From contig JADANN010000414.1 of NCBI GenBank assembly GCA_018806985.1, positions 1,904,323-1,968,322 of the forward strand: 64,000 nucleotides of DNA, given 5' to 3'. Source of the stretch: Angiostrongylus vasorum (Eukaryota; Nematoda; Chromadorea; Rhabditida; Metastrongylidae). Every line of letters begins with the position of its first letter. Position 1 is the first letter of the stretch. A model generated the notes under the pieces. That model was not told the origin of the DNA. It saw only the letters and a list, made by a program, of their open reading frames with translations, and ran no database searches. Shown here piece by piece: positions 1 through 11,976 of the stretch. The position numbers and the translations under genes are program-made.

Positions 1-66
1 GTGTTTCTAGGCAGATTTCAAAAGCAGGCACAGTTAATGGACCAAATCTAGTGTTATTCTTTATAG

Positions 67-874
67 ATTTATGATCTTTCGGCGAAATTACAAAGCTACA
101 GTGATAGCATTGTCGAGTTGGAGAAAGTGATTTCCTCAGAGCAGAGTAAAACAAGTAAGAGATTAGATCGTGATGGAAGAACCAATGTTTGTCCGCAGTC
201 CCCGTCTCAGGAAGGAAAAGTAGCAGTTGTACCAACTCAAAACCTTCTGAAGCGAAAAACTAATAACGGTGAGAGGCTTATTTACGATGGTCGCTTTCTG
301 ATGTTTATCCCTGGGTAATGTATTCTAATTTCGCTTGCACTTATGCTTCTAGGAGACGAAGTGGAGGCGAAGCGGGGTTGCGCCACTGTTGTAGTCAAAG
401 GTGTTAAGGTAGCTACCGCTTGCAACATTTGCTAACTTAGCTTTCTCTTCAAAGAACTATTTGTTAGGCAGCCGATGTTAGTAAGCTAGTGGAGCAGATG
501 AGGAAATATGGTGACATAATGCATGTAGAAGTGGAGCAAGGAGATGATCCGGTTGTGCTTCTTACTTTCCGGAGTCAGGAAGATGCTGACCAGGTTGCTG
601 TAGTTGTTTATTACGAGATTTGTTATTAGAGTGAGGATATTAGTCCAGTTCCATGTTTTTTAGGCTGTTGCGGACGGATGCTTATTCAAAGGACTGGTAC
701 TAGATATCACGTGGCATCGGCGACTGGAAGGTTCAGCTGGAAATTCGCCACTCAGTGCGGATAAGATGTTAGCCGGTATTGCGCAGAGCGAGGTTTGTTA
801 AAAGTCTATTCAAACTTTGTGCAAAAATTAGCCTTGAGATTGGCTTTTTGTAGATTAACACATGTATTTCTTAA
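67..874 (+). CDS. rbm-26: RBM26/27-like RNA-binding protein, last exons (5' part outside window)
   Basis: This is the C-terminal part of a nuclear RNA-binding protein of the RBM26/RBM27 family, which works with the exosome/poly(A)-tail machinery (family knowledge). I reconstructed exons 67-268, 353-408, 468-593, 664-792 and 854-874. Each has GT-AG borders and the phases agree. The first exon gives a short coiled-coil-like segment (LSAKLQSYSDSIVELEKV) and a polar linker. Exons 2-4 give one RRM: a beta strand CATVVVKGVK, a helix with LVEQMRKYGDI, the strand PVVLLTFRS, then LFKGLVLDITWHR. This last part resembles the C-terminal RRM of RBM26 with its FKGxxLxxxW ending. The last exon adds INTCIS and a stop; alternatively, reading through the exon-4 donor ends the protein at 801. 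The in-frame TAG at 64-66 shows that 1-66 is intron. The start codon lies upstream of the window. Confidence 0.8.
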
Positions 875-2796
875 CTGACGTGACCATTATAACTTTGTGG
901 ATGGATTTCTTCAGCGTATTCAGCTTTCTGCGAGAGAAAATAATTTTCTGATGCTGCGCATATTATTCTGTATGGACTATGTTTTAGTCTGATGATGAAT
1001 CGTGAGAGGAATCCGCTGTTGTGTCAGCACTCGTGAATACTGCGAGGTAAAGGTCTTGAAATGTTATGGTGTGTAACCAGTTTGGACTCACACTCCGCTG
1101 GCTGTCATTTTTTGTGATCTGTTATGGAAATCACTGTCTACTACAGTAGGTTGTGATACTGGTCTTATCGTGAACTGTCATTGATTTTAGACTCCGTAAT
1201 CTGACAAATCGACTTTCCTTTGATTTTCATACCATTATTGACATTATTTAGTTGAAGTGCTTGTTAGAGTTGTTTGAATGCCAATATGTTTGTTGTCATT
1301 TTCATCACAAAAGAGAGCAAGAGTGCTCCATCAGTCAATAAAACATATATATGAAGCAAGTGTTGGGCCAAAAAAAAGAATAGAAGGATATAGAAGACAG
1401 AAAAGAAAAGAAAACAGAAGAGGCATAGAAAAAGAGCCCAAAAATCAGAGACGTGACAAAGCACGTTTTTTCCATGTGATAGTTTTATATGTATGTTGTT
1501 GTTATGTTTTACGTGACGTTTTTACTAGTTCTCGCTTCGATTACGGGCAGTTTCAGAGATTTCATTCGGGTGCGTAGCTATTTCAGACCTGATGCGGGTG
1601 CTGTCATACTCTTCATATCAGATGGAATAAAATATTATACATATTATGTTCGAGTTTTCGTGGAAACTATATGGATATTTGAGACTGTGTGTTTACAGGG
1701 AGATTTGTTGTATTGGTGATGAGAGGAGTAATTTAAGTTCCGTCTACTTTGCTTTAGTGCTTGCGATTGAAGTGAGGTGAGAATGATGGTTAGAAGTAGT
1801 ATAACAGAAATAGGGAAGTCAACAATGGTCTCGAGTAGTCTGCAAGTGGTAACTGCTTACGAATATATGGAACGGCTATTTGAAGGAAGAATACGATGTT
1901 GTTGTTCATCAGTTCATTATTTAATATGTCGGTATCCATTTATATCATCTTACCATCACCTTGTCATATCCTATTGGAACATCTATAAAAAAGTTTATCG
2001 GTTTTGATACAGATACGAGGATGGGGGGCTGGTCCTTATTGAATGTAAGACTGCGATGTGCATCATATCTGCGGCTAGAAAGAACTCTTTTTGCGGCGTT
2101 CAGCTCCCAACTTTATATGAATACCAAGTCGTTGTGAATATTAGTTCTTGTAGCTGCCACGCGGGTCTTTCGTGTGTAAGTTGCTGAGTCGAACGCTGGG
2201 TTACAACTTTTACGATAATAGTAGCAATAACAACAATAACAGTAGAGCGAAGTATATGGACAAGTTAAGCGATATGAAGGGATCGGATGGACACCGGACG
2301 AACACTGCGCACTTGAAGACGAAAGGCTTTGGGTTGTCTGTGTTACTTCTGTAGTGGGTGGAGCTTTGCCAGAGGGAACTAAAGACAGCGCCTAGGGAGA
2401 GGTTCTATAGGTTTTTTCTACTAGTACAATCTAATAGGGCTACATGTGAAAGGGTGCGGGTGCTTGTTCGGAAACTTCTTTGGGACGGCAGATGCTGGAA
2501 GGTACATTTAGCTGACTGCTGCTGATTCCCTTTCCAGCCACCTGCGAGGCAACTGAATGAAATGGTCGTTGAGAGACAATTTACATATATGCAAGAATAG
2601 ATGTATGACGATTACAAGTAAAACTTATTGTAGAAGACTTAAGATAACACAGAAATAGGAACTATTTGAGGAATAGTTACTATAACTCTATTCTTCATTT
2701 AGAAATAACATTATCCTCTTGATGGACGAGTTCATTGAGTTATTGACTGAACTGTATTTCAACACAAGTCGGTATGAATCATTGTTAAATAAGGTG
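875..2796. other. Intergenic, no recognised gene
   Basis: This AT-rich stretch holds the presumed 3' UTR of the rbm-26-like gene and downstream spacer. Short open frames such as 1278-1577 and 1777-2007 have low-complexity or unrecognised translations and no splice-supported partners. I see no transposon signature here. Confidence 0.5.
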
Positions 2797-3073
2797 AAGA
2801 ATAAAGCTCTAGGCGTTGATCAATCCCCTGAGGGATGCGCCGTACATTCGACTTCATTAAGCATCGTTGGAGGCGACTGAATGCGTATATGGCCTCTGCA
2901 ATTACTCGCGGTGGTGCTCCGATGTATCGAGCCAGTGCTGCTATCTTCTCAGACAAATCTGGTAGCAATTTGTCGACACGAGAGGGATGGAGAGCTTGGT
3001 GGACCTGGGGCGTGGGGAGCGATCCTATGTGTATTGCAGGATGCCTCCGGCCACAGAGCTACACACAACCCCA
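2797..3073 (-). mobile_element. tRNA-derived SINE (family B), copy 1
   Basis: About 275 bp, with its body and 3' end at the left and its tRNA-like head at the right (minus orientation). It shares with seven other copies in the window the motif GTTGATCAATCCC near 2815, an ATTCGACTTCATTAAGCATC segment, and a head ending in GCNCTGTGGCC. The reverse complement of the head resembles Pol III box A (GTAGCTCTGTGGCCGG). No coding capacity. Confidence 0.65.
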
Positions 3074-3348
3074 TCGAATTAATAATTGGCAAGTATGCAA
3101 AATGTAGCGATACAATATAAGCTGCATTACGCTTCCAAATGCTGACATCTTCCTATAGTGGATCGTAGGAACATGAGCTGATCAGTAGCAGACATTCCAC
3201 TAAGCGTCACATTTGCCCTCCTTCCGTCTTCCGTCCCTTTATTTGTTATTATGTTGTTCGGAATTTAATGCAGGATTTGTAATCTTATTTTCCCAATGTA
3301 TGTCTTGGTGATATTATTTTCCGAATGGAATACTAGTAAAAAATCGCT

Positions 3349-3602
3349 GTTGATCAATCCTTGAGGGATGCGCCATACATTCGAGCTCATTAGGCATCGT
3401 TAGATGTGATTGGATTCATATATGGCCTATATATAACTTACGATGGCCTAATATGTATCGAGGCGGTGCTGCTATTCTCCCAGACCGATCTGGTACCAAT
3501 TTGCCGACCCCGGAATGACAGAATGCTTAGTGATTCCGAGCGCACGGGATTGCACCAGTGTATCGTAAGGTAACTTACGATGACCTCGCTACACGCGCCC
3601 AC
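3349..3602 (-). mobile_element. tRNA-derived SINE (family B), copy 2
   Basis: A second, more diverged copy only about 280 bp from copy 1 and in the same orientation. The same GTTGATCAATCC start, GCATCGTTAGA segment and CTCCCAGACCGATCTGGTACC block are visible. The head is degraded. Confidence 0.6.
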
Positions 3603-4019
3603 TACTATTATGTATCAACTATAATTATTTTATGCGCTTCCACTCTGTTTAATTGGACTTTTTAATTTATATATTTGCAAATTGCAAGGGTAAGAATTAT
3701 CGTTGTTAGAAGGCCAACTACATATACTTATACTTCTACATATTTAAACTTGGACGTACATACCGTAAACAGTTAAAAGCATTAATGAGGTATGGGTGCA
3801 GTGAAGTGTCAGAGTATGTGCAGCATAACGTTCACTTGAGAAATTTTGCTGTGGGGAATTCGATCGTGAAGATGGTGGGAGTTGCGGACGTTCTTCTGCC
3901 ACTAACGACAATGAATTTAAGGGTTTAATGGATGCACAGGAAAGCACAACTCGAAAATCTGCACAAGAACTCAGTGTAAGCACATCAAGTGTTGTAGAGT
4001 ATCTAAAGATATCTTCCTC

Positions 4020-4400
4020 GATTATTAACCTAACATGAGGTGGACAAAGAGAAAGATTTAGTCGGCTAAAATTTCGACCTCTTCGCCTTCTTCAGAGCAG
4101 GATTGATCCGAGTCGATGATCCACAGGTGCTCATCCTCGTAATGTTGCTGTTCGTTGTCCCAACAAGTCGAATCCGGTAGAATAAAAAAATCTTACTCAA
4201 TACTGGCGTTCTTTCACAGGACGGATGTCGATCTATTGCGGCCATTCAATATGATCTGCATGGATTTGACTCGATGCGACAACGAACAACCACGTTGCGA
4301 AGACGACCAGTTGTGCATCATCGAGTAGAATCACTCTGGATATGGAAAAGTCGAAGACGTCGAAACGTCAGCAGAATAAATCCTTTTTAAATAACTCGTG
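4020..4400. mobile_element. Foldback element (family D), copy 1
   Basis: The left part, read on the reverse strand, gives GACTCGGATCAATCC then CTCTGAAGAAGGCGAAGAGG. The right part on the forward strand gives a related CTCTGG...AAGTCGAAG followed by GTCGAAACGTCAGC (4345-4375). The two ends are therefore inverted copies of one another. The same organisation recurs at about 11.5-12.3 kb and 39.07-39.57 kb. It interrupts the mariner relic. Confidence 0.55.
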
Positions 4401-4651
4401 TTAGCTTAATAATCGAAAAACTTATCGATATTTTATCTTAGGCTTAATGAGAGTCGGTTTTGAGATATCCAAAGGTATCTGGGAAGTCGAGGAAAATCGA
4501 CAAATTGATGTACAGCACGTCGCGCTTCCGACACATCGCCATATCTCACGCGATCGACGCTGTACGAGGTGGACTACGAAGCTTTGGCTCATCCATTACA
4601 CCCGCCTCACCTCTTCCCTACCGACTACCACTTTTCAACTATCTGGACAAC

Positions 4652-5225
4652 CGCAATAATGCTGAGCTATTTGCAAAACTCCGGACCTCAGGTGTTTGCG
4701 GTGGTGAACGAATGTGCTATTACCCTTTCAAGAGCTAACGCCTTCACCATCATACCATGCGGGTTCTTGGTTTCGCCTTTCTCTCAGCTAGTTCTATCGA
4801 TCAGGCCATAAGCAATCATTCGTCAACGGGATCGATCTGGGGAGCCTAAATCGGCAACGAACCCAGTTAAGCTGAGGCTCTAGTCTTAATCACAATGTTA
4901 TCTTTTTTATTTACTGTCTGTTACAGTTTTTTCACGACAGGTTATTATGTGTGACTCAACCGCAATAATGCTGAAATATTGCGATACGGGTGATTGCTGA
5001 TGGCAGTGATCGATAGAAATAGCTGAGAGACAGGCGAAACGAAGGGACTCGCATGGTGTGGTGGTGAACGCGCTAGCCCGCGGAAAGAACAGTAGCGCTT
5101 TCGTTCCACACCACAGACACTTGCGGTTCCGAGTTTTGCAAATATCCCAGCACTATTGTGGTTGAGTCACACATAATAACCTGTCGTGAAAAATTGTAAT
5201 AGGCAGTAAATAAAAAAGATAACAT
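4652..5225. mobile_element. TIR/foldback MITE (family A), compound copy inserted in mariner
   Basis: An insertion bracketed by the 12-bp direct duplication TATCTGGACAAC (4640-4651 and 5226-5237). These 12 bp occur once in an uninterrupted mariner frame (YLDN then FLCEQ). The inner part, 4904-5226, begins AATGTTATC and ends GATAACATT and has about 80-bp terminal inverted repeats, including CACGACAGGTTATTATGTG and its complement. The outer part, 4652-4903, is a partial second copy of the same family. No coding capacity. Confidence 0.7.
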
Positions 5226-5945
5226 TATCTGGACAACTTCTTGTGCGAGCAATGCCCGGAAATCAAGCCGAGGCCGAACTTTCCTTCAACGACTTCGTTG
5301 ATTCCAGAGGAATTTTAAGTAGTTCGGGTAAGTGGACATGTTTCTCGCTGTCAAAATTTTTAGATTCTAATGGTAGTCATTTTGATTAATAAAGTTTACT
5401 GTGAACTAAGATACAACTTTGGAGGTACAGGTTGAAATCTTGCAGAAAATTGTGTGCTTCGAAATCATGAAGCGTAGGAGTGGAAAATAGTAGTTGTCAT
5501 TTGAAAATACGCACCAACGGGGTTACTGTACTATTGTGATCGTTGTTGAATACTGCTGTCGTTCTTGCACGACTCTCATGAAAGAAACGAAACTTCCTTC
5601 ATAAGACATCTTTTGTAGTGATCCCAGAGTATGATAGCGCTAATAGGGTAAATTCATGCATTACTATCGATATTGCTAGTGGTTCTAAGTGGAATTTTGC
5701 TAAAACATTGACGTCAAACTTTTGCCGGAAATTTTATTCTTTTCTTGATTTATTATTTTCCACACGCATCCAGCACTCGCATTCTCGTCGTAGAAGGTGG
5801 GACTGAATTTGTCTGCTTCTGGATTCCAGTGTCAAATGCGTACTAAGTAAATAACATGTCTCCAGTAAAGGTGGGAATTTTTTGGTGAACTAAATATAAC
5901 AGATTCCTCTACCAGATATTCGAATTTTTATAACGTTCATAAGAG

Positions 5946-6230
5946 CAGGCGCGTATGGCGCAGTGGTCGGGGGCGCGCTGCAACATACACGTGGAGTCGG
6001 TCCCCGCGCCCATAACCCACCAAGCCCTCCATCGCTCCGGGATGGGCAAATTGGTACCAGACTTGTCTGGGACGATAGCAACACTAAGTCGATACGTGGT
6101 TTTGCCACCGCGAGTCATTTTAAAGGCTATATATGCATTCAATCACCTCCAAACGATGCTTAATGAAGTCGAATGCATGACACACTCTCAGCGATTGATC
6201 AACGCTGAGAGCTTTTATCCTTTATCATAA
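5946..6230 (+). mobile_element. tRNA-derived SINE (family B), copy 3
   Basis: The tRNA-like head is at the left: box-A-like TATGGCGCAGTGGTCGG near 5953-5970 and box-B-like GGAGTCGGTCCC near 5992. A shared body follows (GGGATGGGCAAATTGGTACC, CAATCACCTCC, TTAATGAAGTCGAATGCAT) with a tail GATTGATCAACGC and a T-rich end. The internal Pol III promoter layout is what identifies it as a SINE. Confidence 0.75.
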
Positions 6231-6740
6231 AAGTACTTCACCGACATCGATCAATTTTTTGTGCACAGATGAAGTATGCGGCATTGCTCGATACGGTGTC
6301 TATAAGGGCAATTCCATTATCATTATACATCATTTAAGATATAGTCTTGTAAGCCAGTGTGACATTAGAAGCAATGATCGACAAAACGGGGCAGTAAAGA
6401 AAATGTACGCGTCGCTTTTTTCGTTGACTCTTCGTCTTCGACTTTTCAGCTATCTAGCAAATCCGTGGCGCTGAAAGAATGGTGGGGTATGTCGTGAAGT
6501 GCATATATGATTTCTGATTTAAGGTAGCACAGAGCAACTATGCCTCCCGTCCCTCCGTAGTCGGTGGACTGGTGCAAGAGTTGGGTTAGAGAAGTTTTCT
6601 CGGTTCCGCAAAAGCCGACGATTGTTGTAGGTAAAAAATTTGGGAACGATCTATAAGTGTTACCGATAACGAGTGCGAAACTACGAAGCGCATGGAAAAA
6701 AAATGATGGGCTCTGCGCAGTATCTGAAGTCGGGTCATAT

Positions 6741-7024
6741 AATGTTAACTATTTATTTACTGCCTATTACAATTTTTCACAGCAGGTATTGTGTGATAGA
6801 ACCACAATGATGCCGAGATGTTTGCAAAACTCCGGAGAGCAGGTGTCTGCGGTCGGGAACGAATGCGCTTTTCCGCTTTCCGGGGGACTAACGCGTTCAA
6901 CACCACACCATGGGGGTCCTTGCTAGCCGAAGCTTTGCAAATATCTCAGAGTCATTGTGGTTGTATCACACATAATACCCTGCCGTCCAAAGTTGTAATA
7001 GGCAGTAAATAAAAAGTTAACATT
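6741..7024. mobile_element. MITE family A, complete copy
   Basis: 284 bp with near-perfect terminal inverted repeats. The left end is AATGTTAAC then TTTATTTACTGCCTATTAC; the right end is the complement, closing GTTAACATT. The ends reach inward about 90 bp to TTTGCAAA. No open frame of note. Confidence 0.75.
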
Positions 7025-7290
7025 GTGATTTCGACTACAGCCTCAGCCTAACTGGGATCATTACCGACTTGAGTTTCCCAAATCAATCCTGTTGACGGGT
7101 GACTGCGAATGGCATTGGTTAATAGAAAATCAGTTGAGAGAAAGGCGAAACGAAGGACCCGCATGGTGTGGTGGTGCCCCGGAAAAAGGGTACTAGTGCG
7201 TTCGCTCCCCATTGCAAACCCCTGCGGTCCACAGCTCTGTAAATATCTCAGCATCATTGTGGTTGTATCGGGTCGTATAATTAAACAAAT
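7025..7290. mobile_element. MITE family A, adjacent partial copy
   Basis: This directly abuts the complete copy. It contains the family's GCCTCAGCCTAACTGGGATC segment, GGCGAAACGAAGGACCCGC and the inner end TAAATATCTCAGCATCATTG. It lacks one terminal inverted repeat. Confidence 0.6.
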
Positions 7291-7429
7291 TATCCTGTAT
7301 TCACGCATCCCGTAAAGTTAACACATCAACATGCTGAGTCATTTGATTCTTAGTAGTACAGAACTAGTAGGACCGTAAAGACTCTGTTATTACCTTATCA
7401 ACACATTAACAACAAATCATATTAGAAGA

Positions 7430-7610
7430 ACGTAAAAATCATACGAGTGTGTAATGCGCAAGCCCCCCGGAAAGGGTAATCGTGGTTCGATCTGGCTCGC
7501 GGTCTAAGTTTTGCGAATATCTCAATACAGACAATGATGCGGTTGTGTTTCACATTGTACTCTGCCATAAAAATTGTAGTAGCTAGCAAATAAAAGATTA
7601 GCACTCACTT
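7430..7610. mobile_element. MITE family A, truncated copy
   Basis: Contains the CCCCGGAAAGGGTAAT core, AGTTTTGCGAATATCTCA and the degenerate right terminal repeat (GTAGTAGCTAGCAAATAAAAGATTAGCA). The left part is missing. Confidence 0.55.
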
Positions 7611-9108
7611 TTATTTTGTAAGACGAATAATTATCACTTCCAACTTGTAAATAGCGGTATGAATTTTTCTTCAAGCGTTTAGGGAAATAGAAAATTGGAT
7701 CCTATTAAATCCTGAGTCCTGAGAATATTCCGCTGACGCGGGCATGGGCTTTCACTTCAGAAAAGTATGGCTTGACGTCAATGAGATATTTTTTGAAGAG
7801 ATATTCATAGGAAAAACTGATGGCCTTGCAATTCCTACCAAGCTCTTCAATCGTTTTTTTCAATAGATTCGGCAGTTCTTTTCCTAAAGACTTGAACATT
7901 CTACGGATGAGGTGCATTCATAGCGATGCAGTTTGCTCAAGGTGCGATTGGCTGGAACTCTCACCCACATTTTTAACATGGAGACGACATTTCTCTACTT
8001 GTATATTTTGTTTAAGTGCACTATACGTTGCTTGCGGCACTGCTTTCTTTCCATGCCAGTGTAGCTTGCTCGAATTTGAAAACACATTTGCTCATTATTC
8101 CTATTGAAGTATTCTGCTGATCACTTAGATCTTTTATCTAGCCACTCAATTCAAACATACGTGGACTGTCGTCATCAGTTTCACTTGAGAGTGCTTTGGA
8201 TTCCAATCGCCGAAGCAACTACCGTTAATAATTGAGGCCTATTAATCTATGCAAAATTTTTCCACACTGAGAGGGAAAAAGGTGAGACCACCTTTTCCTC
8301 TCGAGCAGTTTATCATGAACCGCTGAAAAAATTTATAACTTCTTCAGGAAAATGTACTAAACGGTTAGCTTCTGTCAACTGTTGTTCTGCAAATTGAAAG
8401 ATTTAAAGAGGCTTTCTCTGCAGGTTCGATATGGGTTGCGGTCGAGTACAATAATTGTTTTGAAATCAGTTTCAAAGTTTCCCTTTATTTTCCACTTAGG
8501 GAAGGTTTTTAACTTCAATTCACTTCCTCAAACAAACTGATTTAGTTTTTCATTTCGAGACACAACTGTTCAAACTTCATCGGTTCGCGTTCAGCACTTC
8601 GAGTACGGAGTTTTTGCCTTCGCTGAGATGTTCACTCAAATGTCTTGAAGAGTGAGTAGTAAGACGAGTAAGGTCGCTTGGCTGAAAGTTTTTGACCTAT
8701 CTGATGTCGCTGCTTTTCTTCTCTTGTTGTTCTTCAATTATTTTCTGACTTGCATCATCTACGGTCACGAACACTTCTGGAAGAATTGTTCTCATTCAAA
8801 ATGATCGCAACATTCAACGTCATCGCTCAGAATATTTCCACCCTAATCCATAATGTATAGTCTTACTTTTTAACGCTCTGGACATAAAATCTTTCCCTCG
8901 TAACTATTTAGTTGCTACCTACCTTCACCAATACAAGCACCGAAGCAGTCGCGTTTTCGGTGCTTTTTATTCTATTCTTATCTAACGGTGAGATCTTTGT
9001 TAAACTAAGTCCTACTACTGTATTGATAAATTGACCAGAGAAGTTCAATGAACGTCTTACACGAGTTTCGGCCATTTCCCGGCCACATCATGCTCACATA
9101 CTTTCCTA
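7611..9108. other. Intergenic, no recognised gene
   Basis: AT-rich, with no family I recognise. The open frames at 7705-7917 (-) and 7820-8107 (+) overlap antisense to one another and have no recognisable motif. The only structure is a hairpin at about 8938-8970 (stem AGCACCGAA / TTCGGTGCT, followed by TTTTTATT), which looks like the 3' end of a small RNA but has no identified body. Confidence 0.4.
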
Positions 9109-10376
9109 TTACGTTGTTCAGAAATAAATGAATATTTCAAAATATTTGTTGTTTTGATGTATCTTTTACCACTAAAATGCTCTTTGTATCTTGCAATATT
9201 AAATATTATTAGAAAGCTGGTTTTATGCTCTTTCTGAGCATTTCTTTTTTATCCCTTCAAAAGCTTTTTTTTAAAAACCAATTTTGAGCTTTGCAATTTT
9301 AGATGTCAAAAATGAATTTTCGTTAAATTTTCTTTTATAAGTTCAAACTCAGTCGTAGTGCAGCAGAGGTGGCTCGAAACTTTAATGAAGTTAAGGGTGG
9401 ACGTAGTTTTGGTGAAGCAGTGGTTCCGGAAATTCCGATCTGGAGATTTCGACCTCGAAGATGAGGAGGGCCGGCCGCGGATGTCCCGACGAACTTCACG
9501 ACAACGAATTGAAGGGACTAGTAAAAGCAAACACGAGAACAACTTTTCGAGAGCTTAGAGAACAGCTTGGCGTAAGCACAGGAACAATTTATACCCACTT
9601 GAATCGCATAGGAAAGACAAAAAAAACAAGTGAGTGCCGCACGAATTAAACGGTAATAAAAGAAATCGCCGTTTTGAAGTGTCGTCTGCTACTATACTGC
9701 ACAACAAAAACGACACCTTCCTTGATCGAATTGTGACGTGTGTCGAAAAAGTGGACTCTGTGCGACAACCGGCGACGATCAGCTCAATGGTTGGATTGCA
9801 ATCAGACTCCACCGCACTTGCCAAAGCCGAAATTGCACCAAAAAACAGTAATGGTGACTGTTTGGTGGTCTGCAGCCGGTCTGAATCATTGCACCATTGA
9901 ATGCGGGCGAAACTGTTACATAGGAGTTGCCAACAAATCGACGAAATCCACCGTAAACTCCAACAATAACGACAGGCTTTAGTCAACAGAAAACGACCAA
10001 TCCATCTCAACGACAACGCCCTGCCCCACATTGCGGAACCAGCGCTACAGAAGTTGGACGATTTGGGCTACGAAACTTTACCGTATTCAAACCATATTCA
10101 TCAGACCTCTCGTCTACTGACTATCACTTCTTCAAGCACCTTAACAACTTCCTGCGCGAGAAATGATTCACCAGTAACGATGACGCAAAGAATGCTTTCA
10201 ACGAATTCATCGCTCCAGAACTCCAGAATGTTACGCAACTGGAATAAGCGAACTTCTTTCAATGTGTAAATAGATTCAAATGGTTTTTATCTTCATTAAT
10301 AAAGTTTTGCTTGAAGCAAGTTATGACGTTTTGAAAAATATAGTTTAAAATGCTCATTTATTTCTTAACAACCTAA
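9109..10376 (+). mobile_element. Mariner element with both terminal inverted repeats, inactive transposase
   Basis: 1268 bp flanked by TA (9107-9108, 10377-10378), the target duplication of Tc1/mariner elements. Left end TTACGTTGTTCAGAAATAAA; right end, complemented, TTAGGTTGTTAAGAAATAAA. Inside, on the + strand, a SETMAR-like mariner transposase is split over three frames: WFRKFRSGDFDLEDEEGRP (9420-9475), FRELREQLGVSTGTIYTHLN (9545-9606), KTVMVTVWWSAAGL (9840-9885), HLNDNALPH (10005-10035), then STDYHFFKHLNNFL in another frame (10115-10160). At about 9738 the first catalytic acid of the T-G-D-E-K motif is replaced (TCVEK), and a TGA follows LREK. It is therefore a dead copy, recent enough that its ends are still clear. 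Confidence 0.85.
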
Positions 10377-10378
10377 TA

Positions 10379-11499
10379 CAAATACTCTTTTTTTACTATT
10401 TAATCAACTTATCTTATCACATTTTAATGTGATTAGTAAACTATTAAATGAATGCGACTTGATAGTTGGCATCTTATACAACCACCTTTTGAACTATTGC
10501 CTTAGTTCCACAACGACTCTACCCAGTGTAGTTATCGATAATTCTCATAAATCAACTATCTATGCGAGTTAAACAAAAGGAAACAAGGCAAAGCGTATCA
10601 AATAGTGGGAAAATGCAGTTTATTCGCCTCAAGAAGCTTGATCATTGAGCTGACCATAGACACTAAACACTTCTGGGATTCAGTAACGATGGAAAGTTGC
10701 CTACCAGCTGGCTAAACACACAGATAGAACATTAAATGAATAAAAAGTGTACGAATAAAAAATGTTCACATTCAGTATACAAAAACGAAAGCTTGAATTG
10801 TAATCGAAGAACCTGACTGAGTAAGGGCACCCACAATAACGAAGCACCGAATTCAATGACTGTAGGCATCAGATGCATTTAAAACTAAACGGTAATACTG
10901 GGGCCCAAAAAGTAATACATAGTTCTTTCTCCTGTGTGGCAGTCTCGTAAAATAACTCGATCCGTATTGATCAACGGATTACGGTATTCGATGAGAAGTG
11001 CTCAGCTCATTCCCCGTGATCGTACACATTTGATGGTCTCGCAACGATTTACTCTATAGGGGGAACCACCCCTGACACCTCCACCAAAAGGCTGGATGAT
11101 CGGCAAGATTGCAGTTACCTCGGCGACCCACTCCTCTTTTTTCAATCGCCTATCAGAAATTCGTCTTCGTTGGCTTGAAAACTTTTGCTTCTTAACGATG
11201 AACGCCCGAAAACACCGCATTCACCTTGTGACCAAGCCTGCATAGAAACGGCGACACTCAGTCTCTTCACAATCTCTTCCATGGATAGATATAGCAGAGT
11301 TTCAACAATGGTCCTACGTAGACGACTAGTCTTATAAAAGCCGGGTGAGACGGAAATTTCTAGGAATGTGCATTAAATCAGTACGCATGTTCATTCTTTA
11401 GTTTGCCGGCGATCCCAAACAGTGGATATCTTCATGAGAGAGTGAGCAATAATAAAGGCGACTTTAGAACACTTTTTCTAAAATAGATGATTGAGCCGA
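10379..11499. other. Intergenic, no recognised gene
   Basis: Nothing identifiable. The reverse-strand frame 11002-11220 is open and Arg/Gly-rich, but I do not recognise its product. It could be part of an unclassified repeat. Confidence 0.4.
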
Positions 11500-11919
11500 C
11501 ACGAGGTTAATGTGAAAAACTTCCATTCGGCTACTTCTTCAGAGCTACGTTGATCCGAGTTGAAGGTCCTAAGCTGTCCACAACAACGAAACGTAGTGAA
11601 AGTTATTAAGGTAGGTTAGTTGCCGTAAAGTTAAAGTTAGTGATATTGCCATGCTACGAGCCAGCAAATGAAGTATTGACCACTACAGGACTCAATGCTC
11701 GCCAAAAAAGATCATATTGGGTGGTGATAGCAGATCAACTTTCGTCCTGTATAAAACGGTACAGCCGAGTGAAGTTAACGATAACTGTGGCACCTAGAGC
11801 TATACCTACACCTACGCCTGCACACCTACACCCACGCCTATGCCTGCACACATACACCTGCACACCTACACTCACATCTACACCTGCACACACACACACA
11901 CATACATACATACATACAT

Positions 11920-11976
<57 letters not shown>

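Larger units (their letters stand above)
3690..5400 (+). pseudogene. Decayed mariner transposase with two later insertions
   Basis: These are fragments of a Tc1/mariner-superfamily transposase. 3834-4010 encodes an N-terminal helix-turn-helix part including FCCGEFDREDGG and QELSVSTSSVVEYLK. 4500-4651 encodes a relic of the catalytic domain ending FPTDYHF (compare the mariner consensus SPTDYHFF). 5226-5340 continues with LDNFLCEQ and a short C-terminus. Between these lie a foldback element (about 4020-4400) and a MITE (4652-5225). Several frameshifts and stops make it non-functional. I could not define its terminal inverted repeats. Confidence 0.65.

Noticed and set aside
1..66. Additional upstream exon of the rbm-26-like gene
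   Set aside because: Would leave an intron of only about 16 nt before the exon at 67, and the frame has a stop; treated as intron.
9555..10031. 158-aa minus-strand ORF
   Set aside because: Antisense shadow of the mariner transposase, which is the strand with recognisable motifs.
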